Notes: generated from the sequence alone by a model not told the origin. A stretch of 43,464 nucleotides of DNA from Clostridia bacterium (GCA_017523925.1 JAFWVQ010000050.1:1-43464); one strand, 5' to 3'. Positions 33,609-41,827 are shown, numbered from the stretch's first letter. Program-made: numbers and translations.

Positions 33609-34589
33609 TCAGAAATCTTCGGGCTTGACGGCGAGCACCGCGCGCCAATCCTCTCCGCAGGAGACCTCGAGCACCTTGAGCCCGCAGTCCTCAAGTTCGG
33701 CCGTTACTTCCTCAAGCCTGTCGTCGATTATGCCGGAGGCGATCAGCAGACCGCCCTTTTTCATCATCGAAGGAAGCAGATACGCAAATTCGATTATAAC
33801 GTTTGCAACGATGTTTGCAAGCACGATATCGTATTCGCCGTTTGTAACGCTCCTTCTAAAATCGGGATCGGAGAGGATATCGCCGTTCATTACAAAGAAG
33901 GTGTCCTTATCAACGCCGTTCAGCTCCGCGTTTTCAACCGCCACGCGGGAAGCCACGGGATCGATATCTATGCCGTCCACCTCGCTTGCGCCGAGCAGGC
34001 AGGCGGCTATGGAAAGGATGCCGCTTCCGCAGCCCAGATCGGCAACGCGGTCGCCCTGCTTAATGCTTTTTTCGAGCATTTCAAGGCACATGCGCGTGGT
34101 GTGGTGGGTGCCTGTGCCGAACGCCATGCCGGGATCGATCTTCAAAACGGCGCGGGTATTGCCCTCGGGGACCTCCTCCCACGAGGGACAGACGAGCAGG
34201 CGCTCGCCAACGTTTATCGGCTTGAAGTACGCCTTCCAGTTGTTTGCCCAGTCCTCCTCATCAACGGTGCGCACGCTGATCTCGAGCGTGCCGAGGTCGA
34301 TCCCGAGCTCATCGCGCATGGCGGAGAGCTCCGCAAGAGACTCCCTGATAAGCCGCTCGGTATCGCCGTTTTCGGGAAGGTCCGGAAAATACGCCTGAAC
34401 GGCGGGCTGCGCGTTCAGCACGGCCTCCTCGGCATAATCCCAGTATTTTTCTGCGGCATGCAGCAGCGCGTCCACCTCGTCGTGGCCCTGAATGATGCTC
34501 ACCTGCTGTATTCCAAGCATATCGAGCCGCGCAAGCACGAGCTCAACGCCCTCCTCGGTGGTGGCAACTGTCAGCTCTTTCCATTTCAT
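33609..34589 (-). CDS. prmA: Ribosomal protein L11 methyltransferase
   Basis: 326 residues. The N-terminal substrate-binding domain (KWKELTVATTEEGVELV) leads via a linker to a class I SAM methyltransferase: DPGMAFGTGTHHTTRM, VADLGCGSGILSIAA, GIDIDPVA and VLANIVANVI. These match PrmA, which trimethylates L11. Divergent N-terminal acidic segment (YWDYAEEAVLN) is typical for Firmicutes. A weak AGGAGAAG site precedes the ATG. In many Clostridia dnaJ lies just upstream; here a terminator and an unrelated membrane protein gene precede it, so prmA must have its own promoter, which I could not pinpoint. Confidence 0.95.
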   Translation of the reverse strand: MKWKELTVATTEEGVELVLARLDMLGIQQVSIIQGHDEVDALLHAAEKYWDYAEEAVLNAQPAVQAYFPDLPENGDTERLIRESLAELSAMRDELGIDLGTLEISVRTVDEEDWANNWKAYFKPINVGERLLVCPSWEEVPEGNTRAVLKIDPGMAFGTGTHHTTRMCLEMLEKSIKQGDRVADLGCGSGILSIAACLLGASEVDGIDIDPVASRVAVENAELNGVDKDTFFVMNGDILSDPDFRRSVTNGEYDIVLANIVANVIIEFAYLLPSMMKKGGLLIASGIIDDRLEEVTAELEDCGLKVLEVSCGEDWRAVLAVKPEDF

Positions 34590-34611
34590 AAATAAACTTC
34601 TCCTGTTTTAT

Positions 34612-34632
34612 AAAACGGCGGGTTGACCGCCG
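34612..34632 (-). terminator. Terminator of the polytopic membrane protein gene
   Basis: On the minus strand CGGCGG-TCAAC-CCGCCG (34632-34616) is followed by TTTTA. Confidence 0.7.
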
Positions 34633-34673
34633 CTTTTTCGTTTGCCGCCGTTCACCGCGGCAGGGTTTTAAGA

Positions 34674-36161
34674 CTATATGCTCCTTTTGACGTATAGGAA
34701 CAAGATCGCAAGGATGAGGATGACGAAGGCCGAAAGCCCCACGATGAACCTTGCGGGCTTGATGGTGCATTTCGAGCCGATCAGCAGCGTCAGCAAGGGC
34801 ATTGCGAACACGACGTAGAGCGTCATATCAACGCGGATCAGCGCGGGTACCATTGAAAACAGCAGCGCAAGCGCAGTGTGGCTCGAACGGGTCTTGGCGG
34901 CGCCGAAAAGGACGATCAGCCAAACGATGAGGAGCACCGCAGCGCATACTCCGACGATCAGATTAGGCATGGATGCACCGTTCCACTCGGAAAGGAGCCT
35001 GCCGAGGGGATCTATCGGCAAGAGGCGCTCGCCGATGCTGTCCGCCACGGTGAGACCGTTCAGGCCGCAGGCGCGAAGGATGAAGCCCGCCGCGATGGGC
35101 AGAAGCGCAAGCACGACTGATAGCACTGCCGAAAGTGGCTTTACGCGGCGCGAGGGCAGTTCATCCGCATTGGATGAAGAAACGGAGCGGGAATGGATGA
35201 TGCACTCGAGCGCGATCGGCACGGCAAGCAGCACCGCAAGGATATTGAAAAGCGAAGCAAGCAGCGCGCAGATGCCCGCCGCGATCGGCTTTTTGCGGCG
35301 CGCAAGTAGCAGCGAGAGCAGCGAAAGCGCCATGAAGGGCGCGGTGCCCGAAAACGGCTGCATGATGAGCAGAACGGAGGGAAGGATGAAGAGAAGCAGC
35401 ACCGAGAACTTGGCGCGGCGCTTGCTGCAATCGCACAAGGCGAGCTCATAGAGGAATACTGCCGAGGCCGCGACCGCGAGCGCGTTGAAAACGAGCACGG
35501 GAATGTAGACGTACATCTCCCCGCTCAAGCGCTCGATATGCGCAGGCAGGAAGAAGGACGCAAGCCCCATCGAGGCGACGGCGCTGCGGGTATTCTCGCC
35601 GAAGATAAGTCCGCGCGGCTGAACGAAGAGCTTTGCGTAGCCCTCCGCAAGGGCGGAATCCACACCGTTCACGATGCTGTGCAGCGCATAGACGAGCACC
35701 ACCGCCGCGAGCTGCGCAAACAGCGAAAACACGACGATCTTGAAGATGGGATGTAGCCTGCTCGAGCTGCGTTCGCCGAACGAAGCCACCTCGGAAGGAT
35801 CACGGCCGAGCACGAGCCTCGGCACGAGCAGCAGCGTTACGAAAGCAAAGTAAATAAGAGCGATCGCCGGCGCGATGAGCTTGACGAGCGTTCCGTCCGA
35901 CCCGAAATAGACCGAAAGAGCGAAAAGGATCGCAAACAGAGGGATGGCCAAATAGGTCAGAAGCTTGATCGTCCTGCGCGGCCGGGAAGCATGCTTCGGC
36001 TCGGCCTCAGCGGGTTCGGCACTCTGCGGCGCTGTTCCGATCACGGTTTCGGCAGCGGCTTCAGTGATGGTTTCGGGCGCGGCCGGATCGCCGAACGGCG
36101 TTTCACGCGGCTCGACGGCGGTATTGGCAAGAATGTTGTTTTTCTTTTTTGATATTTTCAT
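34674..36161 (-). CDS. Polytopic membrane protein of unknown function
   Basis: 495 residues from the ATG at 36161. A cytoplasmic N-terminal tail of about 65 residues, rich in Ala/Glu/Pro, is followed by roughly ten to twelve membrane helices (first at about 69-90). Helix-rich architecture with a large first external loop (about 140-200) recalls GT-C glycosyltransferases, and a segment with QPFSGTAPFMALSLL resembles those of mannosyltransferase-like proteins. I see no decisive catalytic motif, so function is left open. There is no good ribosome site; the promoter at 36168-36196 places the transcript start on or next to the ATG. It is monocistronic, with a terminator at 34612-34632. Confidence 0.8.
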   Translation of the reverse strand: MKISKKKNNILANTAVEPRETPFGDPAAPETITEAAAETVIGTAPQSAEPAEAEPKHASRPRRTIKLLTYLAIPLFAILFALSVYFGSDGTLVKLIAPAIALIYFAFVTLLLVPRLVLGRDPSEVASFGERSSSRLHPIFKIVVFSLFAQLAAVVLVYALHSIVNGVDSALAEGYAKLFVQPRGLIFGENTRSAVASMGLASFFLPAHIERLSGEMYVYIPVLVFNALAVAASAVFLYELALCDCSKRRAKFSVLLLFILPSVLLIMQPFSGTAPFMALSLLSLLLARRKKPIAAGICALLASLFNILAVLLAVPIALECIIHSRSVSSSNADELPSRRVKPLSAVLSVVLALLPIAAGFILRACGLNGLTVADSIGERLLPIDPLGRLLSEWNGASMPNLIVGVCAAVLLIVWLIVLFGAAKTRSSHTALALLFSMVPALIRVDMTLYVVFAMPLLTLLIGSKCTIKPARFIVGLSAFVILILAILFLYVKRSI

Positions 36162-36167
36162 ACCTTG

Positions 36168-36196
36168 ATTATACCACACGCGGAGTGTTGTTTCAA
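36168..36196 (-). promoter_or_regulatory. Consensus promoter placed so that the transcript would be leaderless
   Basis: TTGAAA (36196-36191), 17-base spacer, TATAAT (36173-36168). Only six bases (CAAGGT) separate the -10 element from the ATG at 36161. Confidence 0.75.
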
Positions 36197-36254
36197 TATG
36201 AAGCCGAAGGTTTGTCGATTTCGTGCAATATATCATGTACCGTTGAAAAAAGTA

Positions 36255-36283
36255 TTGATTTTTTCCCCGTAATGTAGTATTAT
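36255..36283 (+). promoter_or_regulatory. Promoter of tRNA-Ser
   Basis: TTGATT (36255-36260), 17-base spacer, TATTAT (36278-36283); start about 10-15 bases before the mature tRNA. Confidence 0.7.
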
Positions 36284-36304
36284 ACTTCCCGGCGTAAGCG
36301 CCGT

Positions 36305-36396
36305 GGAGAGATGGCTGAGTTTGGTCTAAGGCGCACGACTGGAAATCGTGTATACGGGGAACCGTATCAAGGGTTCGAATCCCTTTCTCTCCGCCA
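36305..36396 (+). tRNA. tRNA-Ser(GGA)
   Basis: The acceptor GGAGAGA (36305-36311) pairs with TCTCTCC (36386-36392), followed by G and an encoded CCA. The anticodon stem CACGA/TCGTG holds the loop CTGGAAA with anticodon GGA at 36341-36343. A long variable arm (TATACGGGGAACCGTAT region) is typical of class II serine tRNA. The T-arm is AGGG-TTCGAAT-CCCT. Confidence 0.97.
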
Positions 36397-36433
36397 AAAA
36401 GAAATACCCGCCTTCAGGCGGGTATTTCTTTTT
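36396..36433. terminator. Perfect 17-bp terminator after tRNA-Ser, also facing the flavodoxin gene
   Basis: AAAAAGAAATACCCGCC (36396-36412) pairs perfectly with GGCGGGTATTTCTTTTT (36417-36433) around TTCA. It starts at the final A of the tRNA CCA and can work in both directions. Confidence 0.9.
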
Positions 36434-36485
36434 GAAATTGATAGAGGGATTCGAAGGGCGTCGCAAAACGATACCTTGCGATACC

Positions 36486-37028
36486 TCAGCGGATGCTTTT
36501 GCCGAAGAAGTATGCTTTGTTAAGGGCATCCTCCTTGAGCGCAGCTTCGCCGGGATCGGAAACGCCGCCGAAGAAAATCGAATCCGCGAGCGTGGCCTTA
36601 TCAAAGCAGTCCACCCAGCCCTGGAGACCGGATACGGCTTTTTCGGCTGTGGTATCCTCGTCCTCAGCCGCTGTTGCCAGCATATACACGCTGCGAAATC
36701 TGTAATCCGATGGATAAAGGGGGTTCATACGATCAAGGAGCGTTTTCATCTGCCCGCTCATCTCGTAGTAATAGATCGGCGTTGCGAAAACGAGTGAGTC
36801 CGCATTTTTGACCTTTTCGGCGATCTCGTTCGCATCATCATTCAAAACGCATTTCTGAGCCTTCTGGCAGGCAAGGCAGCCGATGCAGAACTCGATCCGC
36901 TTGCCCTTAAGGCCAATATGCTCCACCTCGTGACCTGCGTCCTTCGCTCCCGCGATCAGCCTTTCGGAGAGTATATCCGAATTGCTCCCAGACCTTAAGC
37001 TCGTTGTAATAACAAGAACCTTGCTCAT
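36486..37028 (-). CDS. Flavodoxin-like NAD(P)H-dependent FMN reductase
   Basis: 180 residues. The flavodoxin-like fold of the NADPH-dependent FMN reductase family starts VLVITTSLRSGSNSDIL (phosphate-binding loop) and includes FATPIYYYEMSGQMKTLLDR. A CIGCLACQKAQKC cluster near residue 48 resembles the Cys motif of iron-sulfur flavoproteins, so an Fe-S centre is possible. It is the last gene of the MerR-linked operon, directly after the cyclophilin-like lipoprotein. Predicted role: reduction of a quinone, nitro compound or protein partner; the substrate is not known. Confidence 0.9.
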   Translation of the reverse strand: MSKVLVITTSLRSGSNSDILSERLIAGAKDAGHEVEHIGLKGKRIEFCIGCLACQKAQKCVLNDDANEIAEKVKNADSLVFATPIYYYEMSGQMKTLLDRMNPLYPSDYRFRSVYMLATAAEDEDTTAEKAVSGLQGWVDCFDKATLADSIFFGGVSDPGEAALKEDALNKAYFFGKSIR

Positions 37029-37029
37029 T

Positions 37030-37614
37030 TTATTTTCCTCCGTTTATAATTGTTATTGTAACCTCGCCGCTGCCGAGCAGCTCGGCAAGTTCCGCAGCAC
37101 TCCTGTCCGCGATCCTGCCGAGGCGAGTGTAGCTCCATGTATTGGAGCCGTAGAATACTACGATCCTGTTTCCCGAATACAGCATGATATCCCCTGCTTG
37201 CGCAGTCAGCTGCTCATCGTTTCTCGGCAGGGCTGCGCCAAGCGAGCCGACCTGCTCGAAGCCGCCGTACATGGACATTACGATCACAAGCGGCCCAGAC
37301 TTGACCATATCGGCAAGCGCGGCTGCCGACTCATTTTCCGCCCATACAACGGAAACCTCGGTTTTGCCTATAAACATGCGCATATCATGCTCCTCGCCAT
37401 TTGCTTCATTTGATACTTTCTGCGATGCTGCAGCCGTCTCCGGCACCGACGAATCAGAAGCCGGGGCGGTATTTGCGCTCTGCTGCGCGCCGCCCTGCTG
37501 CGCCTGCGGTTCTGCGCTCGCGTTCGGCTTCGTTTGCCGAGCGCAGCCGCAGGCGGCAATGCCGAAAGCCAATGCTGCGCCGATCAAGGAAACGATCAGC
37601 TTTTTTACGCTCAT
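37030..37614 (-). CDS. Cyclophilin-like-fold lipoprotein
   Basis: 194 residues. Signal peptide MSVKKLIVSLIGAALAFG ends in lipobox GIAAC, followed by an Ala/Gln/Ser-rich linker and a cyclophilin-like domain (about 85-194; HDMRMFIGKTEVSVVWAEN at its start, GDIMLYSGNRIVVFYG and YTRLGRI later). This family is often found with flavodoxins and alpha/beta hydrolases under MerR control; no prolyl isomerase activity should be assumed. The start at 37614 follows TGAGG by six bases. An ATG at 37626 overlapping the hydrolase stop as ATGA is the alternative and would add four residues. Confidence 0.82.
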   Translation of the reverse strand: MSVKKLIVSLIGAALAFGIAACGCARQTKPNASAEPQAQQGGAQQSANTAPASDSSVPETAAASQKVSNEANGEEHDMRMFIGKTEVSVVWAENESAAALADMVKSGPLVIVMSMYGGFEQVGSLGAALPRNDEQLTAQAGDIMLYSGNRIVVFYGSNTWSYTRLGRIADRSAAELAELLGSGEVTITIINGGK

Positions 37615-37622
37615 TCGCAGCC

Positions 37623-38624
37623 TCATTTCAGATACTGCTCAAAGAAGCTCTCGATCCTGTCGAACGGGATCGCATCCTTATTCCCGCCGTCGTAAAGATC
37701 TGTATGAACTGCGCCAGGGATGATCATCAATTCTTTGTTATTCGAATACTTGCTGTCCTTGGTCATATCAGCGTAGGCATCGCGGCTGAAATAGCAGGAA
37801 TGAGCGTTCTCACCATGGATAAGAAGTACCGCACTGCGTATCTCGCTGCTGTATCGAAGGATCGGCTGATTGATAAATGACTCGCAGCCTATGACGTTCC
37901 AGCCGCCGTTGGAATTCAGCGAGCGGGGATGATAACCGCGCTCGGTTTTGTAGTAATCATAGTAGTCCTTCACAAAGAATGGCGCATCATCGGGCAGCGG
38001 ATCGACCACGCCGCCGCCGAGCTTATACTCGCCGTTCTTCAGGTCCTCCAAGCGCTGTGCGCACATGGCCGCCTTGGCCCGGTATCTCGCCTCCTCGCTG
38101 TCCGCCGAATCAAAGTAGCCCTTTGCGTTCACACGGGTCATATCGTACATAGTGGAAGCAACGGTGGCTTTGACACGGGTGTCCAGCGCGGCCGCATTGA
38201 TCGCCAAGCCGCCCCAGCCGCAGATGCCGATGATCCCGATCCGCTCCGGATCGACTCTTTCATCAAGGCAGAGAAAGTCCACAGCCGCCATGAGATCCTC
38301 CGTGTTGATATCCGGAGAAGCCATATTGCGGACGTTTCCGCCGCTCTCGCCTGTAAAGGACGGATCGAATGCGACTGTTAGGAAGCCGTGCTCCGCCATC
38401 GTTTGAGCATACAGGCCCGAGCATTGCTCCTTGACCGCGCCGAAGGGGCCGCAAACGGCTATCGCCGGAAGCCTGCCTTCCGCAGACTTTGGACGATACA
38501 TATCGGCCGCCAGCGTGATCCCGTAGCGGTTCATAAATGTCACCTTGCCGTGTTCGACCTTCTCACTCCGTGGGAACGTTTTGTCCCATTCAAGAGAAAG
38601 CCTGAGTTCTTCTTTTTTGATCAT
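37623..38624 (-). CDS. Alpha/beta hydrolase (dienelactone hydrolase / YcjY-like)
   Basis: 333 residues. The fold starts with a KVTFMNRYGITLAADMYRP strand pair, followed by the oxyanion region GPFGAVKEQCSG, the nucleophile elbow GIIGICGWGG and late His in AVHTDLYD. The elbow has Cys where esterases have Ser (G-x-C-x-x-G), as in dienelactone hydrolases. An Asp in the LIHGENAHSC region may complete the triad. Start at 38624 follows GGGAGGAC; an in-frame ATG at 38678 lies at or before the promoter start. First gene of the operon controlled by the MerR-type promoter. The natural substrate is unknown. Confidence 0.88.
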   Translation of the reverse strand: MIKKEELRLSLEWDKTFPRSEKVEHGKVTFMNRYGITLAADMYRPKSAEGRLPAIAVCGPFGAVKEQCSGLYAQTMAEHGFLTVAFDPSFTGESGGNVRNMASPDINTEDLMAAVDFLCLDERVDPERIGIIGICGWGGLAINAAALDTRVKATVASTMYDMTRVNAKGYFDSADSEEARYRAKAAMCAQRLEDLKNGEYKLGGGVVDPLPDDAPFFVKDYYDYYKTERGYHPRSLNSNGGWNVIGCESFINQPILRYSSEIRSAVLLIHGENAHSCYFSRDAYADMTKDSKYSNNKELMIIPGAVHTDLYDGGNKDAIPFDRIESFFEQYLK

Positions 38625-38682
38625 ATTAAGCAGTCCTCCCAAGATCCACGTTGATTTTTCTTCGGTGCCGTGGTACAATTGC

Positions 38683-38713
38683 AGTATAACACATGAACTT
38701 AACTTTAGGTCAA
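38683..38713 (-). promoter_or_regulatory. MerR-type promoter with 19-bp spacer
   Basis: TTGACC (38713-38708) and TATACT (38688-38683) are separated by 19 bases instead of 17, the hallmark of promoters activated by DNA distortion by MerR-family proteins. The spacer contains AAGTTAAGTT. It drives the hydrolase-cyclophilin-flavodoxin operon and lies beside the divergent merR-like gene. Confidence 0.75.
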
Positions 38714-38742
38714 GTGCAATCTTTGATTCGGGGAGGTTATTT

Positions 38743-39180
38743 ATGCATACGATAGGACGGGTTTCGGAGATGTTCGGTCTGCCGATTTCAACGCTTCGCT
38801 ACTATGACAAGGAAGGGCTCTTCCCTTCGCTGCAGAGGCGATCTGGCATACGGCAGTTCGGCGAGACCGAAATCGAGGCGCTCCGCGTCATCGAGTGTTT
38901 GAAGGCCTCCGGTCTTGAGATCAAGGATATCAAGAGGTTTATGCAGTTGTGCGCGGAGGGTCCGTCCACCTATGCGCAGAGAAGGAAAATGTTCGAAGCT
39001 CGGAAAGCGGCTGTGGAGGCCGAAATGTGCCGGCTTCAAAAAACGCTTGATATGCTGAGCTTCAAATGCTGGTATTATGAAACGGCGATCGAGGACGGTT
39101 CCGAAGACAGGCTGAAGAGCATGATCCCCGACGGTCTGCCGGTTGAAATAAAAAGGCTGTATGATAATGCGCGCTCCTGA
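38743..39180 (+). CDS. MerR-family transcriptional regulator
   Basis: 145 residues. N-terminal winged helix: IGRVSEMFGLPISTLRYYDKEGL followed by the wing RRSGIRQFGETEIEAL, given here as two family blocks; then the dimer coiled coil (about 75-120) with ARKAAVEAEMCRLQKTLDML. The short C-terminal region has one Cys in SFKCWYYE and no metal-binding Cys set, so it resembles the small-molecule or aldehyde/redox-responsive MerR group. GGGGAGG precedes the ATG at 38743. The divergent promoter with 19-bp spacing is its likely target, and it may autoregulate. Confidence 0.92.
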   Translation: MHTIGRVSEMFGLPISTLRYYDKEGLFPSLQRRSGIRQFGETEIEALRVIECLKASGLEIKDIKRFMQLCAEGPSTYAQRRKMFEARKAAVEAEMCRLQKTLDMLSFKCWYYETAIEDGSEDRLKSMIPDGLPVEIKRLYDNARS

Positions 39181-39442
39181 GCAAAGCGCTTTCCGAAAAT
39201 AAAGGTACGCCCGCGGGAGGTACTGTAACACAAACAGCAGCCGAATTGGCAGATGTTATTAGGACTGTCGAAGAAATGAACTTTCAAGTATCGCACTTGC
39301 TGCTGAAGCACTGTTTGGAAATATCGTTAAGGAGCTTTGAAGCTTTTATCCTATGCCGTCAGCGATACGGATGATGCGGAAGGCGATTCCTTCGCTTGAT
39401 TTCTCCATGAAGGTATCGCCACGATCCACGGACTTCTTGCGC
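39181..39442. other. Gene-free stretch with a possible decayed coding fragment
   Basis: No complete gene is seen. One plus-strand frame from about 39190 to 39376 reads like protein (NKGTPAGGTV, then QTAAELADVIRTVEE) but has no start or ribosome site and overlaps the end of the merR gene. It may be a relic. The stretch ends at the promoter of the next gene. Confidence 0.35.
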
Positions 39443-39471
39443 TTGAAAACGCTTTAATGATATGATATTAT
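39443..39471 (+). promoter_or_regulatory. Promoter of the 39505 gene
   Basis: TTGAAA (39443-39448), 17-base spacer, TATTAT (39466-39471). Confidence 0.7.
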
Positions 39472-39504
39472 TATGCCGAATCGGCTGATCGGAGGTGATG
39501 GAGC

Positions 39505-40131
39505 TTGTTCATAAACAGTCCCGAATTGCTTGAACGCATCAATAAGGTATCCGACGATATCAATAAAAGGAGCGGCGGGCTGGTCGTTTTTGAGGAGTAT
39601 ATCGCCGTTCCGATATTCGGCTTTGTGACGCTTCGCTTTGAGCTTTTGAGCGAAGAGGTCACCCTCGCCGAGCTTGACGGCTATGAAAGGCTTATGCAGG
39701 AAGCGGCGGGAGATGAATTCCAAGTGGATCTCATGGGCTCCGTTTATAAAAGAGCGGGCGTTTCGCTGCAAGCGATGCAGGCAAGGTTCGCCCGATGCTT
39801 CGAAGCGTATGAAGGCGAAACCATCGCGCCTTCCCCGTATGCCGATAGGATACGGGCCGATGCGGCGGCCTTGCTCAAGCTTTTCTCTCTGCCCGAGGAT
39901 ACGCCCGTTTGGGAGATTCAGGTCAATGACGAGCTCGATGTGCTCGTTTTCGGTGACGAGCGTAAAGAACCGAGGCGGTATAGATCGGACGGGCTTGCAG
40001 TGAACCTTTTCACGCTCTCCCCCGCCGACAGGCTCGAGAGCGAGGGGCTTGTTCGCGCTCTGTTCTATGCAAAGAGAAACGGCATTTCGCTTGCAAGCGC
40101 CGTGATGCGCGTTTCGGAGCCGAACGGGTAG
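39505..40131 (+). CDS. Unrecognised cytoplasmic protein
   Basis: 208 residues, not recognised. It starts with TTG at 39505; GGAGG lies 10 bases upstream, and the only nearby ATG (39498) opens a short frame in another phase. There is no signal peptide or membrane helix. The composition is acidic with mixed alpha/beta character: RINKVSDDINKRSGGLVVF, then VPIFGFVTLRFELLS, a helical middle, and a C-terminal AVNLFTLSPADRLESEGLV. No metal or catalytic motif is apparent. It has its own promoter and no operon partner, so context offers no function. Confidence 0.75.
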   Translation: MFINSPELLERINKVSDDINKRSGGLVVFEEYIAVPIFGFVTLRFELLSEEVTLAELDGYERLMQEAAGDEFQVDLMGSVYKRAGVSLQAMQARFARCFEAYEGETIAPSPYADRIRADAAALLKLFSLPEDTPVWEIQVNDELDVLVFGDERKEPRRYRSDGLAVNLFTLSPADRLESEGLVRALFYAKRNGISLASAVMRVSEPNG

Positions 40132-40179
40132 GCGCATTGGCGGCTGTTTTACTTCAAAGCATGCAGCTGATTGTATTTA

Positions 40180-40208
40180 GTGACAAAACGGATAAAATAT
40201 GGTATCAT
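40180..40208 (+). promoter_or_regulatory. Promoter of gltX
   Basis: GTGACA (40180-40185), 17-base spacer, TATCAT (40203-40208). The start near 40215 lies after an in-frame ATG at 40199, supporting the downstream start at 40295. No T-box element was seen in the 80-base leader. Confidence 0.6.
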
Positions 40209-40294
40209 GTTATCCGTTGATATTCTGCGCGGAAGCGCAAAAGGATACCGAGATCCATTCGCCGAACCCGGCGGATATGAATAAGGAGTTTAAA

Positions 40295-41761
40295 ATGACT
40301 GTTCGCACACGCTTTGCACCTTCGCCCACCGGCTTTATGCACGTTGGCAACCTTCGCACCGCGCTCTATACATGGCTTTGGGCCAAGAAGAACGACGGCG
40401 TTTTCATGCTGCGCATCGAGGATACCGACCAGGCGCGCTTTGTAGAGGGCGCCGAAGCGCTTGTTTACAAGACCCTGCGCACCGCCGGTCTCAATTGGGA
40501 CGAGGGTCCCGACGTGGGCGGCGACTACGGCCCCTACGTTCAGTCCGAGCGCAAGGATATGTATCTGCCCTACGCAAAAAAGCTCGTTGAGATGGGCAAG
40601 GCGTATTACTGCTTCTGCACCAAGGAGGAGCTGGACGAGCGCAGAGCCGCCGTTGAGGCCGAGGGCGGCACCTATAAATACGACAAGCACTGCATGAGCC
40701 TCTCCAAGGAGGAGGTTGAAAGAAGGCTTGCCGCCGGCGAGCCATACGTTATCCGCCAGAATATGCCCACCGAGGGCACGGCTGATTTCGACGACGCGAT
40801 CTTCGGGCATATCAGCGTTAACTGCGCCGATTTGGACGACATGATCCTTATCAAGGCGGACGGCATGCCCACCTACAACTTCGCAAACGTTATCGACGAT
40901 CACACGATGGGCATCACGCACGTTATGCGCGGCGTTGAATACCTCTCCTCCACGCCCAAATACAACCTGCTTTACGAGGCATTCGGCTGGGAGAAGCCCG
41001 TTTACGTGCATCTGACAACGATCATGCGCGACGCAACGCATAAGCTGAGCAAGCGCGACGGCGACGCGACCTTCGAGGATCTGATGAACGCGGGGTATCT
41101 GCCCGAGGCGGTTATCAACTACCTTGCGCTCGTTGGCTGGAATCCCGGCGACGACAGGGAGTTTTTCACGCTCGATGAGCTCAAGGAGGCTTTCTCGCTC
41201 GAGGGGCTGAGCAAGTCCCCCGCCATCTTCGATCACAACAAGCTGCGCTGGATGAATGCGGAGTACATCCGCAAGCTGGACGGTGCCGATTATTTCGAGA
41301 AGGCGCTGCCGTGGCTCGAGAAGGCGGGCGTTGGAGAGATCGCATCGCGCGAAGGCAACGCGGATATCCTGATCCGCATCCTTCAGCCGCGCACCGAGAT
41401 CTTCTCCGACATCGCCGAGACCGTAGGCTTCCTTGCCGAGATGGACGAAGGCTACGACGTTGAGCTTTTCACCAATAAAAAATCCAAGACCAACCCCGAG
41501 ATCTGCCGCGGCATCCTTGCGGACGTTATCCCGCAGCTTTCGGAGCTTCCCGAATGGACGGAGACCGCTCTGCACGATTTCCTGATCGGCTATGCCGAAA
41601 AGAAGGAGATGAAGAACGGCACGCTGCTCTGGCCCGTGCGCATCGCGCTGAGCGGCAGGAGCGTCACCCCCGGCGGAGCGATCGAGATCGCCGCACTGCT
41701 TGGGAAGGACGAGGCAATGCGCCGTCTTGAGCTCGGGCTTGAGAAGCTCGGGAATGCGTGA
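40295..41761 (+). CDS. gltX: Glutamyl-tRNA synthetase
   Basis: Class I synthetase charging tRNA-Glu, 488 residues. The HIGH-equivalent HVGN is at residues 16-19 in FAPSPTGFMHVGNLRTA, and the KMSKS-equivalent KLSKR at 250-254. A CFC...C zinc-binding insert (YCFCTKEELDERR, DKHC) lies near residue 105. The C-terminal anticodon-binding domain has the expected length. The start at 40295 follows AAGGAG; a start at 40199 would lie upstream of the predicted transcript. Whether it also charges tRNA-Gln (non-discriminating type) cannot be told without knowing if gatCAB or glnS is present elsewhere. Confidence 0.96.
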   Translation: MTVRTRFAPSPTGFMHVGNLRTALYTWLWAKKNDGVFMLRIEDTDQARFVEGAEALVYKTLRTAGLNWDEGPDVGGDYGPYVQSERKDMYLPYAKKLVEMGKAYYCFCTKEELDERRAAVEAEGGTYKYDKHCMSLSKEEVERRLAAGEPYVIRQNMPTEGTADFDDAIFGHISVNCADLDDMILIKADGMPTYNFANVIDDHTMGITHVMRGVEYLSSTPKYNLLYEAFGWEKPVYVHLTTIMRDATHKLSKRDGDATFEDLMNAGYLPEAVINYLALVGWNPGDDREFFTLDELKEAFSLEGLSKSPAIFDHNKLRWMNAEYIRKLDGADYFEKALPWLEKAGVGEIASREGNADILIRILQPRTEIFSDIAETVGFLAEMDEGYDVELFTNKKSKTNPEICRGILADVIPQLSELPEWTETALHDFLIGYAEKKEMKNGTLLWPVRIALSGRSVTPGGAIEIAALLGKDEAMRRLELGLEKLGNA

Positions 41762-41802
41762 TTTATCCATACATTTGTAAGTTAGCGAAAACAGGATCAT
41801 GC

Positions 41803-41827
41803 GGCGGGGCATTCCCCGCCGTATTTT
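41803..41827 (+). terminator. Terminator after gltX
   Basis: GGCGGGG-CATT-CCCCGCC (41803-41820) followed by GTATTTT. Confidence 0.7.

Noticed and set aside
36326..36604. Small frames antisense to or running through tRNA-Ser, and similarly through tRNA-Asn at 42907-43275
   Set aside because: They translate tRNA and terminator sequence and resemble well-known spurious proteins from tRNA regions.
39365..39430. A 20-codon minus-strand frame (MEKSSEGIAF...)
   Set aside because: It is too short, has no promoter or ribosome site, and no family is recognised.
40209..40294. T-box leader before gltX
   Set aside because: The leader is only about 80 bases long and lacks the conserved T-box core and a specifier stem.
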